From the NCBI GenBank assembly GCA_002403305.1, contig DHHM01000014.1:209223-273222 (forward strand): a DNA stretch of 64,000 nt. Reading direction: 5' to 3'. This DNA is from Bacteroidales bacterium UBA4772 (GTDB lineage: Bacteria; Bacteroidota; Bacteroidia; Bacteroidales; VadinHA17). The notes beneath the pieces were generated by a model that was not told the DNA's origin, made no database searches, and was given only the letters and a program-made list of their open reading frames with translations. A program made the translations under genes and the position numbers. Each line of letters opens with the position of its first letter. Within the stretch, counting starts at the first letter, position 1. Shown here piece after piece: positions 54,482 to 63,176 of the stretch.

Positions 54482-57334
54482 ATGAATTTTGATTTCAAAC
54501 CGGGCAGCTTAGTAACCCTCAGGGATCGGCCCTGGATGGTACTTCCTTGTGAAGATGAGGATCTCCTACTGGTTAAACCTTTAGGTGGATCAGAGGATGA
54601 AATTACGGGTATTTATAAGCCTCTTGCCAATGAATCTGATCTGCCTCAATCCTATAATTTTGTAAAACCTTCGGCAAGGGATTTGGGAAATTTTACATCG
54701 GCCAAATTGCTTTACAACGCAACCCGAATCTCATTCCGAAATGCTTCCGGACCTTTCAGATGCCTGGGAAAACTCTCATTCCGGCCAAGGGCATACCAAA
54801 TGGTTCCTCTTATAATGGCTTTGAGACAGGAAACAGTAAGGATGCTGATTGGTGACGATGTGGGGGTTGGCAAAACCATTGAAGCACTTTTAATTGCTAA
54901 AGAACTATATGAACGGAAAGAAATAAAACGATTTGCAATAGTTTGTCTACCTCATTTGTGTGATCAGTGGCAGGATGAATTAAAAAGCAAATTCGGAATA
55001 GAGGCTGTGATCATACGCTCGGGAACGGCAACTGCATTAGAACGTCAGATAAAGGTTCATGAAAATATTTTCCGTTCATTTCCATTCCAGGTTATCTCTA
55101 TTGACTATATTAAAACAGGTAATAAAAGACAGGTATTTATTGACCATTGCCCTGAATTGATTATTGTTGACGAGGCTCACACCTGCGCAAGACCAGCAGG
55201 TGCAAATAACTCTCAACAACTTCGTCATCATTTACTTCACGACATTTCTAAGAAAGAAGATCAACATCTATTATTACTTACTGCCACTCCTCACTCAGGA
55301 AAGCAGGCAGAATTCCAGTCTCTCTTAGGATTAATCAATCCTGAATATGAAAAAATTGACATCATAACCTCATCAGAGAACCAGAGAAAAGAACTTTCTA
55401 AATCCTTTGTTCAGCGAAGGAGAATTGATGTACTCAAATGGCTTGATGAAGAAACCAAATTCCCCACCCGTAATTCAAGTGACAAAGATTATGAAGTTGG
55501 GAAAGAGTATGGCGATATTTTTAATGAAATTCTGAATTATGCCCGTGAAATTGTTGCTGCAAGTATTGGTGACGGAAGGAAACAAAGATATAGCTACTGG
55601 GATGCACTTGCTCTGCTTAGAGGAGTTATGAGCAGTCCTGCTGCAGGTATTTCTATGCTTGAAAAGAAGGCTTATAAGAAAAGTCTTGCTGCAGATTTCG
55701 ATGACTCTGATGCTGATGAGATAGACAAAGGTGCTGATACTGTAATGGACCTTGATTTTTCTAATGATGATAATCTGCCATTATCCGTACTGGGTAAGAT
55801 TCCGACAAACAATTCTGAATCGAAACGCCTGCTGGATTATGCAAAGCGATTAAGCCAGGTATATGGAATTGAAAAAGACCGCAAAGCATTGGAAGCAGTT
55901 TCACATATTAAAAATTATATCGATAGGGGATTTAATCCTATTGTCTATTGCCGGTATATTCAAACGGCTAAATACCTTGGAGAAATCTTCCAGGAACAAT
56001 TTAAGGATAAGAACTATAAATCGCTGCATATCGAAGTCATTACGAGTGAACTGAATGACGAATTACGAAGGGAGAAAATAGAGTTAATGAATACCTCCGC
56101 AAGGAGATTGCTGATCGCTACTGATTGTCTGAGTGAAGGAATCAACCTGCAGGAAGGGTTTAATGCTATTTTGCATTATGACCTTCCGTGGAACCCAAAC
56201 AGACTTGAGCAAAGGGAAGGCCGTATTGACAGGTTTGGGCAACGTTCTCCTTCGGTTGAAGTAACCTTACTTTATGGAAGCAATAATCCCATTGATGGCG
56301 TGGTGCTCGAAGTACTTCTTAGAAAGGCCAGGGAAATAAGAAGAACCATTGGGATTTCTGTCCCTTTCCCGGAAAACAGTGCTTCGGTTATGGAGGCAGT
56401 AACCAATGCTATTTTACTTAAACCAAATATATCGGTCGAACAGGAATACCGTCAGGGAACCCTTTTTGAAGCAGAAGAAATTAAAGCGGAGAAGAACAGG
56501 GTCGCAAAGGCTTTTGATGAAGCGGAAAAAAGAGAAACAGCGTCCAGAAGTATTTTTGCTCAAAATGCCATTAAGCCGACTGAAATTGAAGATGATCTGA
56601 AAGAGGTTGATGAAGCTATCGGTGATGTAAAAGCGGTAGAACAATTTGTTATCGAATCGTTACGCTTTATTGGTGTTCAGGTTGATGAAGTTAAGGACGG
56701 ATATAAAATTTACACCACCAATATTCCTCAGCGGATTCGTGAACTCCTTTCAGACAAAAATGAAATACTAATATCTTTTCTCTCACCCACACCTCAACGG
56801 TACAAATATATAGGCCGGAACCATCCCTTTACAGAGCATCTTTCACAATTCATTATTAACAGTGCATTAAATGGATTGGCAAATAGTGCTGCCCGTGCTG
56901 CAGTGCTTCGTTCTAAAGATATTGAAAGAAAGACGGTTTTGTTTCAGTTCAGGGTGAGGAATGTTATCGCTGAACAAAGAAGCAATGAGGAGATCGTTGC
57001 AGAGGAGATGTGGCTGTGGGGTTATGAAGGTGGAATGTCTGATAATAAGTTTGTCGGAAAAGAAGATGCGCTTATGCTGTTGATGACTGCAAAAGCCACT
57101 CAAAATCTGGAATTGACTGAACAGCAATACTGGCTTGACCAGGAGATGGGATGGGTGAAGGATGAAAAAGTATTCAGGGAAATAACAGATCCCGTGGCAT
57201 TTGAAAGATGTGAACACCTGGTAGAATCACATACCCGCTTTAGAAAACTTGTAAATGGCAGCAGATATAAAGTCGTTGAACCGGTTTTGCCAATGGACGT
57301 ACTTGGCATTTATATATTGTTACCTGAAATATAA
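54482..57334 (+). CDS. SNF2-family helicase (DrmD-like)
   Basis: A 950-residue Swi2/Snf2-type translocase. It opens with an SH3-like segment (FKPGSLVTLRDRPWMVLP) seen in DISARM DrmD proteins. Helicase motifs are GDDVGVGKTIEALL near 124, DEAHTC near 228, LTATPHSG near 266, ATDCLSEGINLQ near 545 and QREGRIDRFGQ near 577. The C-terminal 250 residues are a charged extension without known domain. It sits between the DUF1998 helicase (41 bp) and the AlbA_2 gene (6 bp), so is in the same operon. It probably moves along duplex DNA together with the methyltransferase. Confidence 0.87.
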   Translation: MNFDFKPGSLVTLRDRPWMVLPCEDEDLLLVKPLGGSEDEITGIYKPLANESDLPQSYNFVKPSARDLGNFTSAKLLYNATRISFRNASGPFRCLGKLSFRPRAYQMVPLIMALRQETVRMLIGDDVGVGKTIEALLIAKELYERKEIKRFAIVCLPHLCDQWQDELKSKFGIEAVIIRSGTATALERQIKVHENIFRSFPFQVISIDYIKTGNKRQVFIDHCPELIIVDEAHTCARPAGANNSQQLRHHLLHDISKKEDQHLLLLTATPHSGKQAEFQSLLGLINPEYEKIDIITSSENQRKELSKSFVQRRRIDVLKWLDEETKFPTRNSSDKDYEVGKEYGDIFNEILNYAREIVAASIGDGRKQRYSYWDALALLRGVMSSPAAGISMLEKKAYKKSLAADFDDSDADEIDKGADTVMDLDFSNDDNLPLSVLGKIPTNNSESKRLLDYAKRLSQVYGIEKDRKALEAVSHIKNYIDRGFNPIVYCRYIQTAKYLGEIFQEQFKDKNYKSLHIEVITSELNDELRREKIELMNTSARRLLIATDCLSEGINLQEGFNAILHYDLPWNPNRLEQREGRIDRFGQRSPSVEVTLLYGSNNPIDGVVLEVLLRKAREIRRTIGISVPFPENSASVMEAVTNAILLKPNISVEQEYRQGTLFEAEEIKAEKNRVAKAFDEAEKRETASRSIFAQNAIKPTEIEDDLKEVDEAIGDVKAVEQFVIESLRFIGVQVDEVKDGYKIYTTNIPQRIRELLSDKNEILISFLSPTPQRYKYIGRNHPFTEHLSQFIINSALNGLANSAARAAVLRSKDIERKTVLFQFRVRNVIAEQRSNEEIVAEEMWLWGYEGGMSDNKFVGKEDALMLLMTAKATQNLELTEQQYWLDQEMGWVKDEKVFREITDPVAFERCEHLVESHTRFRKLVNGSRYKVVEPVLPMDVLGIYILLPEI

Positions 57335-57340
57335 GTTGTT

Positions 57341-59044
57341 ATGAATCTTGAAGATATTAAGAAAATACTTGTACAGGAAGAAGGAATCAAAATTGAGTTT
57401 AAAAAAGCTAAAAACGCTGCACCTAAATCCTTGTATGAAACCGTAGTTAGCTTTTCCAATACAGATGGGGGAACTATTGTTCTTGGTGCCGATGATGATG
57501 GAAAGGTTATCGGTGTTGATAATAGCTCAATAGGCCAGATTCAAACTGATATCGTTACAGCATTGAATGACAGAAGTTGTATTAATCCTCCTCTTTATTT
57601 GCAACCTGAAGTTATTCAGCATACTAGTGGAAAACTAATTGTTTTACAGATCCCGGTAAGTAGTCAGGTACATGAACATGCTGGAAAAATCTATATCAGG
57701 GAAAGTGACGCAGATATTGATATCACAGGCCAGCAATCTAAAATTGCAGATCTGTTTCACAGGAAAAGAACACTCTTTTCTGAAGGTGAGATTTATGATC
57801 ATTTGAATATGTCGGATTTGGATGAAAATCTCTTTAGTAAGGCAAGAACCCTGATCCGTAACTACAAAAGTGACCATCCCTGGTTGCTTACTGATAACCT
57901 GCAAATGCTCAAAGATTCCATACTCTGGAAAAAAGATTTTGCTTCAGGAAAAGAAGGGTATACCCTGGCCGCAGCATTGATTTTTGGCAAAGACCAGACT
58001 ATTCAGAGTATCCTTCCGGCATATAAAGTGGAAGCAATGGTCCGGATTAAAGACAAAGATCGATGGGATGACAGGATCACGCTGCGCACCAACCTGATTG
58101 ATACCTATCTTCAGTTGAAAGAATTCATAAATAAACATCTGCCTGAAAAATTCTACATGGAGGGAGATCAGCGGATTGACCTGCGTGACAAAATATTCAG
58201 GGAGGTCATTGGTAATGTGATTGTTCACAGAGAATATACGAATGCGCTTTCAACGGATTTGATCATCACTGAAAATGAAGTAACCTTTACCAATCCAAAT
58301 AAACCTTTGTTTCATGGTCCCCTGGATCCATCCAGCTTTAATCCCTTTGCTAAGAATCCGAATATTCGAAAGTTCTTTACTGCTTTTGGATGGACGGATG
58401 AAATTGGTTCCGGAATTCGAAACACCAATAAATATCTGCCATTATATATACCAGGTGCTAAACCGGTATTCATTGAAAATGACACATTCCGTACAGAAAT
58501 TCCTCTGCGTTTCTCATCTATGGCCGACTTTGCTGAAAGAATTCCGGAATGGTTAGGTCTTCAAAATGCAAACGTTGATCATTTAAAATCAGGTCTGGCA
58601 GAAGTTTCGCTTTCATCATCACTTTCAAATATGAGTTGGAATGAAGCTCTTATACATTTGGTACCCAGCTGGCAGGAAAAAGGTACCCAGTTATTGAAAA
58701 CAAAGTGGCCTGATGATCAGCCATTTATAAAAAAGAAGCTGATAATGGTACCCAGTTCCGGTACAAAAGGTACCCAGCTTGATCAAAAATGCCGGGAATT
58801 GTTTCAGAAGAAATCATGGTACCTGCTATCAATACTAATCCTAACTTCAGACCCAATAAGCATGGCTGCCTTAATGGAGGTCTTTGAATATAAAAATGAG
58901 AAATCTTTCAGGGAAAATTACATCAAACCCCTTCGATCAGCAAAACTCATCCAGCAAACAATTCCGGATAATCCGACTGATCCTGCAAACAAATATGTGT
59001 TAACCGAAAAAGGTAAACACTTCTTAGGAGGAACACTCTTATGA
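57341..59044 (+). CDS. Schlafen AlbA_2 / GHKL-type ATP-binding protein
   Basis: A 567-residue protein. Residues 1-130 form an AlbA_2 domain (EFKKAKNAAPKSLYETVVSFSNTDGG, in parts, and GVDNSSIGQIQTDI, IYIRESD). Residues 250-380 resemble HATPase_c_4 (VIGNVIVHREYTN near 290, FTNPNKP, and the glycine loop GWTDEIGSGIRN near 350). A linker with repeated VPS..KGTQL motifs (about 440-490) leads to a winged-helix-like tail (MAALMEVFEYKNEKSFRENY). It is 6 bp after the SNF2 gene and overlaps the methyltransferase by 4 bp. This gene is not one of the five core DISARM genes and may be a regulator or nucleic-acid sensor. Confidence 0.82.
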   Translation: MNLEDIKKILVQEEGIKIEFKKAKNAAPKSLYETVVSFSNTDGGTIVLGADDDGKVIGVDNSSIGQIQTDIVTALNDRSCINPPLYLQPEVIQHTSGKLIVLQIPVSSQVHEHAGKIYIRESDADIDITGQQSKIADLFHRKRTLFSEGEIYDHLNMSDLDENLFSKARTLIRNYKSDHPWLLTDNLQMLKDSILWKKDFASGKEGYTLAAALIFGKDQTIQSILPAYKVEAMVRIKDKDRWDDRITLRTNLIDTYLQLKEFINKHLPEKFYMEGDQRIDLRDKIFREVIGNVIVHREYTNALSTDLIITENEVTFTNPNKPLFHGPLDPSSFNPFAKNPNIRKFFTAFGWTDEIGSGIRNTNKYLPLYIPGAKPVFIENDTFRTEIPLRFSSMADFAERIPEWLGLQNANVDHLKSGLAEVSLSSSLSNMSWNEALIHLVPSWQEKGTQLLKTKWPDDQPFIKKKLIMVPSSGTKGTQLDQKCRELFQKKSWYLLSILILTSDPISMAALMEVFEYKNEKSFRENYIKPLRSAKLIQQTIPDNPTDPANKYVLTEKGKHFLGGTLL

Positions 59045-62000
59045 AATATACAAGCATCAACATACAGGGAAACCTGATCTCCGAAGAGATTCTTCAGAAA
59101 ATTGAAGAAGCAGACGTACAAGGACAACTGGCTAAGGATTTTGGATTTGAACCGGGTATAAATCTGAGAAGTGAAATTGAATATGCCTGGAGTCGGATTA
59201 AACTGGACTGGAAACATTTCAGTGAAAGAATAGAAAAGTTACCTCCGTCTGATCCATACGGTACTACCCTTGCAAGAAAATGGATGGTAGGATTTTTCAA
59301 CACATTGGGGTTCGAAATTTCCTTACAAAAAACATCATTACAAGGGGATAATGAACAACAATATACCATAAGCCATACCTGCAATCAACTGGATGGCCTT
59401 CCTGTTCATATCGCAGGTTTTTACGATCCAAATCACGCACAGAAAAATACTCTGGATATACGATCCAGTGGCGGTACCACACGAATGTCCCCCCATGCTA
59501 CTATTCAGGAATACCTCAACGTAACGGAACACCTTTATGGCATGGTGACTAATGGAATGCTATTGCGGCTCGTTAGGGATAGTGGTCGCCTTGTAAAGCT
59601 GACCTACATTGAATTTGACCTGAAGAGATTACTGGATGAAGACAAGTACAGTGAATTTACTTTACTCTACCGATTACTCAATGCTTCCCGTTTCCCTAAA
59701 ACAAAGCAGGAAACGGAGGAATCACTTCTTGAAAAGTATTACCAGGACAGCATAGAATCCGGGAACAGGATCAGGGACGGTCTCAGCAGTGCGGTGAAAG
59801 AATCCCTGATTGCCCTTGGAAATGGCCTGTTAGAGCATCCTGAGAATGAAGAGCTGAGGGAAAGAGTATCATCAGGGAGACCCGACCCAAGAGATTTTTA
59901 CCATCAATTACTGCGATTGATTTATCGCCTGTTATTCCTGATGGTAACCGAGGAGCGGGATCTCATTTTTGCTGAGATTCAGGATGAAAAACAGGAACCC
60001 GACCTGGACGACTTGTTAAATGGAATTAAACGACCTACTAAAAAGCAAAAAGAAATCTACTACCAGTATTACAGTCTGATCCGGCTAAGGAGGCTGTCAG
60101 AAAAACGTTATCTGCAGGAAAACCAGTACACCGATCTCTGGCAGGGATTATTGCAGACCTTTGCCTTATTTGAATCAGGTGGGACCGGAAATAAACTGGG
60201 TATCCTGGCATTGGGAAGCGAGTTGTTCAGCGGGAATGCCATGCCGGATATCACCAGCTCCAAATTGAATAACAAAGTTCTGTTGCAATGCATCCGTAGC
60301 CTGAATGAATTTGAAGATGCAAAACACAACCTATCATTTATCAACTATCGTGCGCTGGATGTGGAAGAACTCGGATCCGTTTACGAAGGTTTACTTGAGC
60401 TGGAACCTGTTTTTGAAACGGAAAATGGAAAACCAAAATTCAGTTTTAAGAAAGGAAGTGAGCGAAGCTCCTCAGGATCCCATTACACTCCTGAGGATCT
60501 TGTAAAACCTCTCATACAGCATTCACTGGAATACCTGATTGAGGAAAGAACATCTGATTTTTATAAGGAGAAAACCACAGTAGCAGTAACTAAAAAGAAG
60601 CTTCTCGACCTTAAAGTATGTGATGTGGCCTGCGGAAGTGGCCACATTCTACTAAGTGCAGCAAGGAGAATTGCTATAGAAGTGGCAAGGGTTGAAACCG
60701 GAGAGCAACAACCCAATCCCACATCATTCCGGCAAGCACTGAAAGAAGTAATCCGGAACTGCATTTATGGAGTAGATAAAAATCCTCTGGCTGTAGAATT
60801 ATGTAAAGTGGCCCTGTGGCTTGAAAGTCATAATCCGGGAGAACCGTTGAGTTTTCTTGATCACCGTATAAAATGTGGCGATGCCATTGTGGGACTGGCA
60901 CACAGGGAAGAACTTCAGAATGGCATTGCTAACGAAGCCTATAAAAAGTTACCTGGGGATGACAAGGAGATCGTTTCTGCATTTGCAAAAAAGAATAAAC
61001 AGGAAAGAACCCTCAGAGAAAAGAGCAGACAGGCTGTTCAGTTAACTACAGAAACCGATCACAAATTAATGCATCAGGTCAGGGAACTCAATGAAATCAT
61101 TGATAACTTCTCAAGACTACCTGAAAATACAACGGATGAAATTGAGCAAAAAGAGAAAGCTTATCGCAAGCTTATCAACAATGAAACGCTGAAACGATTA
61201 AAAATCCTGGCTGATTTTCAGATCATGCCATTCTTCTTAGAGAAGGCAGTGAATAAAAAAGAATATCTGATTACCGATGCACAATACCATCGATATTTGA
61301 GAGGTGAATTAAAAACACCTTTTGCTCTTGAAGTGAAAGCAATTGAAATTGCATCAATCAATCGTTTCTTTCATTGGTTTCTTGAATTTCCAGAAGTTTC
61401 TCAAAAAGGTGGATTTGATTGTATCTTAGGAAATCCACCATTTCTTGGGGATAGAAGATTGAAAGAAGCATTTGGGGAGAAATATCTTGAATGGATAAGA
61501 CATAATTTTTCCAAAGGTGCAACAGTAGATCTGGTTGTATATTTCTTTTTAAGAATTAATTCAATAATAAAAAATTATGGTTTCCAATCCTTAATTTCTA
61601 CAAACACTGTCGCACAAGGTAAAGCAAGAGAGATTGGACTTGAAGAAATAATCTCTAATGGTTCAACTATAAACCATGCTGTCAAGGGTATGAAATGGCC
61701 TGGACTTGCTGCTGTAGAAGTTTCATTATTGACGATTCATAAAGGCAAATGGGATCGTGCCTGTTTATTAAATGGTAAAACAACACCTCAAATCTCGGCA
61801 TTTATTGACGATAGTGAGGATTACGGAACCCCGTTTCAATTGTTCAGTAATGCTGGTAAAAGCTTCCAAGGAAGTATAATCTTAGGAATGGGGTTTGTTT
61901 TGAGACCATCTGAATATGAACAGATTATTAAAACTGACAAACGAAACGATGAAGTCTTATTCCCTTACCTAAATGGCGATGACCTTAATAATAATTCTGA

Positions 62001-63063
62001 ACAAAATCCAAGCAGATATGTGATTAATTTTTTTGATTGGACAGAGAATGAGGCTGCAGAGTATAAAAATCCATACTCGATTATTTCGGGAAAAGTTAAA
62101 CCTGAACGTCAACGCTGGAAGAAAGATAAGACTGGTAATGATATAGTTGGTGTGTACGCTTTAAGGAAACCTTTACCAGAAAAATGGTGGCAACATGCTG
62201 AAAGAAGGCCCGCTCTTTATAGAACAATAAATAAGCTTCAATCGGTGTTAGTTTCTTGTCGTGTCTCAAAATATGTCAACCAATCCTTTATTGAGGTAGG
62301 GCCCATTTTTGACGTTGCAACTACAGTCGTTGCTCGAAGTGAATATTGGGAGTTTGCTCTTTTACAAAACTCACTTCATAACCACTGGGCATGGAAATAT
62401 GGATCAACAATGAAATTTGATATCCGGTATACTAATAGAGATTGTATTGATACATACCCATTTCCCAAAAATTTGGATCAAGGATTAATGCTTGAATTAG
62501 ATAATATTGGGAAGCAATATCACAATCATCGAAAAGGCTTGATGGCTGCTATGTATCTTGGTCTTACTAAAACGTATAATGCTTTCAATGCAAAAGAGAT
62601 AGATGAGACACTGAAATTTGATGAATTACGAGTCTTAGATAAAAAGACATTCAAAGAACAGAATGGAAGAGAAGCTTGGAACCTATGGAGCCATATTGAG
62701 AAAACTGATAATACATGCACATTCGAAGCAGCCGTATTTGGCATCATAAAACTTCGTGAATTGCATATCCAAATGGATAAGATAGTACTTAGTGCATATG
62801 GATGGCTCGATATTGAATTAAAACATGATTTCTACGAAATGGAATACCTACCAGAGAATGATCGTATCCGTTTTACTATTCATCCGGATGCCCGAAGGGA
62901 GGTTTTAAAACGGCTTTTGGAACTCAACCATAAGATTCATAAAGAAGAGATGAAGGCTGGATTGTGGGATAAGAAATCCGAGAATAAGAGAACTACAAGA
63001 AGTAAAACAAAAACAGACCAGGTGAGTGAGGATGAAGTGGGGTATGGGGGATTGTTTGGGTAG
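59041..63063 (+). CDS. Large Eco57I/DrmMI-type adenine-specific DNA methyltransferase
   Basis: A 1340-residue N6-adenine methyltransferase. SAM motif I is DVACGSGHILLSAARR near 527, the second SAM-pocket element GVDKNPLAVELCKVALWLE near 577, and catalytic motif IV GNPPF near 796. The 500-residue N-terminal helical region and a C-terminal target-recognition-like part (GYFWARN absent; NHWAWKYGSTMKFDIRYTN near 1118) match type IIG and DrmMI enzymes. No PD-(D/E)XK motif was identified in the N-terminal part, so it is probably a modification enzyme marking self DNA. It overlaps the AlbA_2 gene by 4 bp and ends the run. Confidence 0.88.
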   Translation: MKYTSINIQGNLISEEILQKIEEADVQGQLAKDFGFEPGINLRSEIEYAWSRIKLDWKHFSERIEKLPPSDPYGTTLARKWMVGFFNTLGFEISLQKTSLQGDNEQQYTISHTCNQLDGLPVHIAGFYDPNHAQKNTLDIRSSGGTTRMSPHATIQEYLNVTEHLYGMVTNGMLLRLVRDSGRLVKLTYIEFDLKRLLDEDKYSEFTLLYRLLNASRFPKTKQETEESLLEKYYQDSIESGNRIRDGLSSAVKESLIALGNGLLEHPENEELRERVSSGRPDPRDFYHQLLRLIYRLLFLMVTEERDLIFAEIQDEKQEPDLDDLLNGIKRPTKKQKEIYYQYYSLIRLRRLSEKRYLQENQYTDLWQGLLQTFALFESGGTGNKLGILALGSELFSGNAMPDITSSKLNNKVLLQCIRSLNEFEDAKHNLSFINYRALDVEELGSVYEGLLELEPVFETENGKPKFSFKKGSERSSSGSHYTPEDLVKPLIQHSLEYLIEERTSDFYKEKTTVAVTKKKLLDLKVCDVACGSGHILLSAARRIAIEVARVETGEQQPNPTSFRQALKEVIRNCIYGVDKNPLAVELCKVALWLESHNPGEPLSFLDHRIKCGDAIVGLAHREELQNGIANEAYKKLPGDDKEIVSAFAKKNKQERTLREKSRQAVQLTTETDHKLMHQVRELNEIIDNFSRLPENTTDEIEQKEKAYRKLINNETLKRLKILADFQIMPFFLEKAVNKKEYLITDAQYHRYLRGELKTPFALEVKAIEIASINRFFHWFLEFPEVSQKGGFDCILGNPPFLGDRRLKEAFGEKYLEWIRHNFSKGATVDLVVYFFLRINSIIKNYGFQSLISTNTVAQGKAREIGLEEIISNGSTINHAVKGMKWPGLAAVEVSLLTIHKGKWDRACLLNGKTTPQISAFIDDSEDYGTPFQLFSNAGKSFQGSIILGMGFVLRPSEYEQIIKTDKRNDEVLFPYLNGDDLNNNSEQNPSRYVINFFDWTENEAAEYKNPYSIISGKVKPERQRWKKDKTGNDIVGVYALRKPLPEKWWQHAERRPALYRTINKLQSVLVSCRVSKYVNQSFIEVGPIFDVATTVVARSEYWEFALLQNSLHNHWAWKYGSTMKFDIRYTNRDCIDTYPFPKNLDQGLMLELDNIGKQYHNHRKGLMAAMYLGLTKTYNAFNAKEIDETLKFDELRVLDKKTFKEQNGREAWNLWSHIEKTDNTCTFEAAVFGIIKLRELHIQMDKIVLSAYGWLDIELKHDFYEMEYLPENDRIRFTIHPDARREVLKRLLELNHKIHKEEMKAGLWDKKSENKRTTRSKTKTDQVSEDEVGYGGLFG

Positions 63064-63176
63064 GAATAAAGACCTTGATAAAGAAGAAAAATAGATTTTG
63101 GGAAACCCTGTACTGTATTAATAGAAACTTTGCAACTAAAATAGCTTGATATGCAATTAGATTACCTGTGGATAAA

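Noticed and set aside
59041..63063. Type IIG restriction enzyme (nuclease plus methyltransferase in one chain)
   Set aside because: No convincing PD-(D/E)XK motif is seen in the N-terminal 500 residues, and context favours a modification-only DrmMI-type enzyme.
45398..63176. CRISPR array or cas genes in the defence island
   Set aside because: No regularly spaced repeats and no Cas-like proteins were seen.
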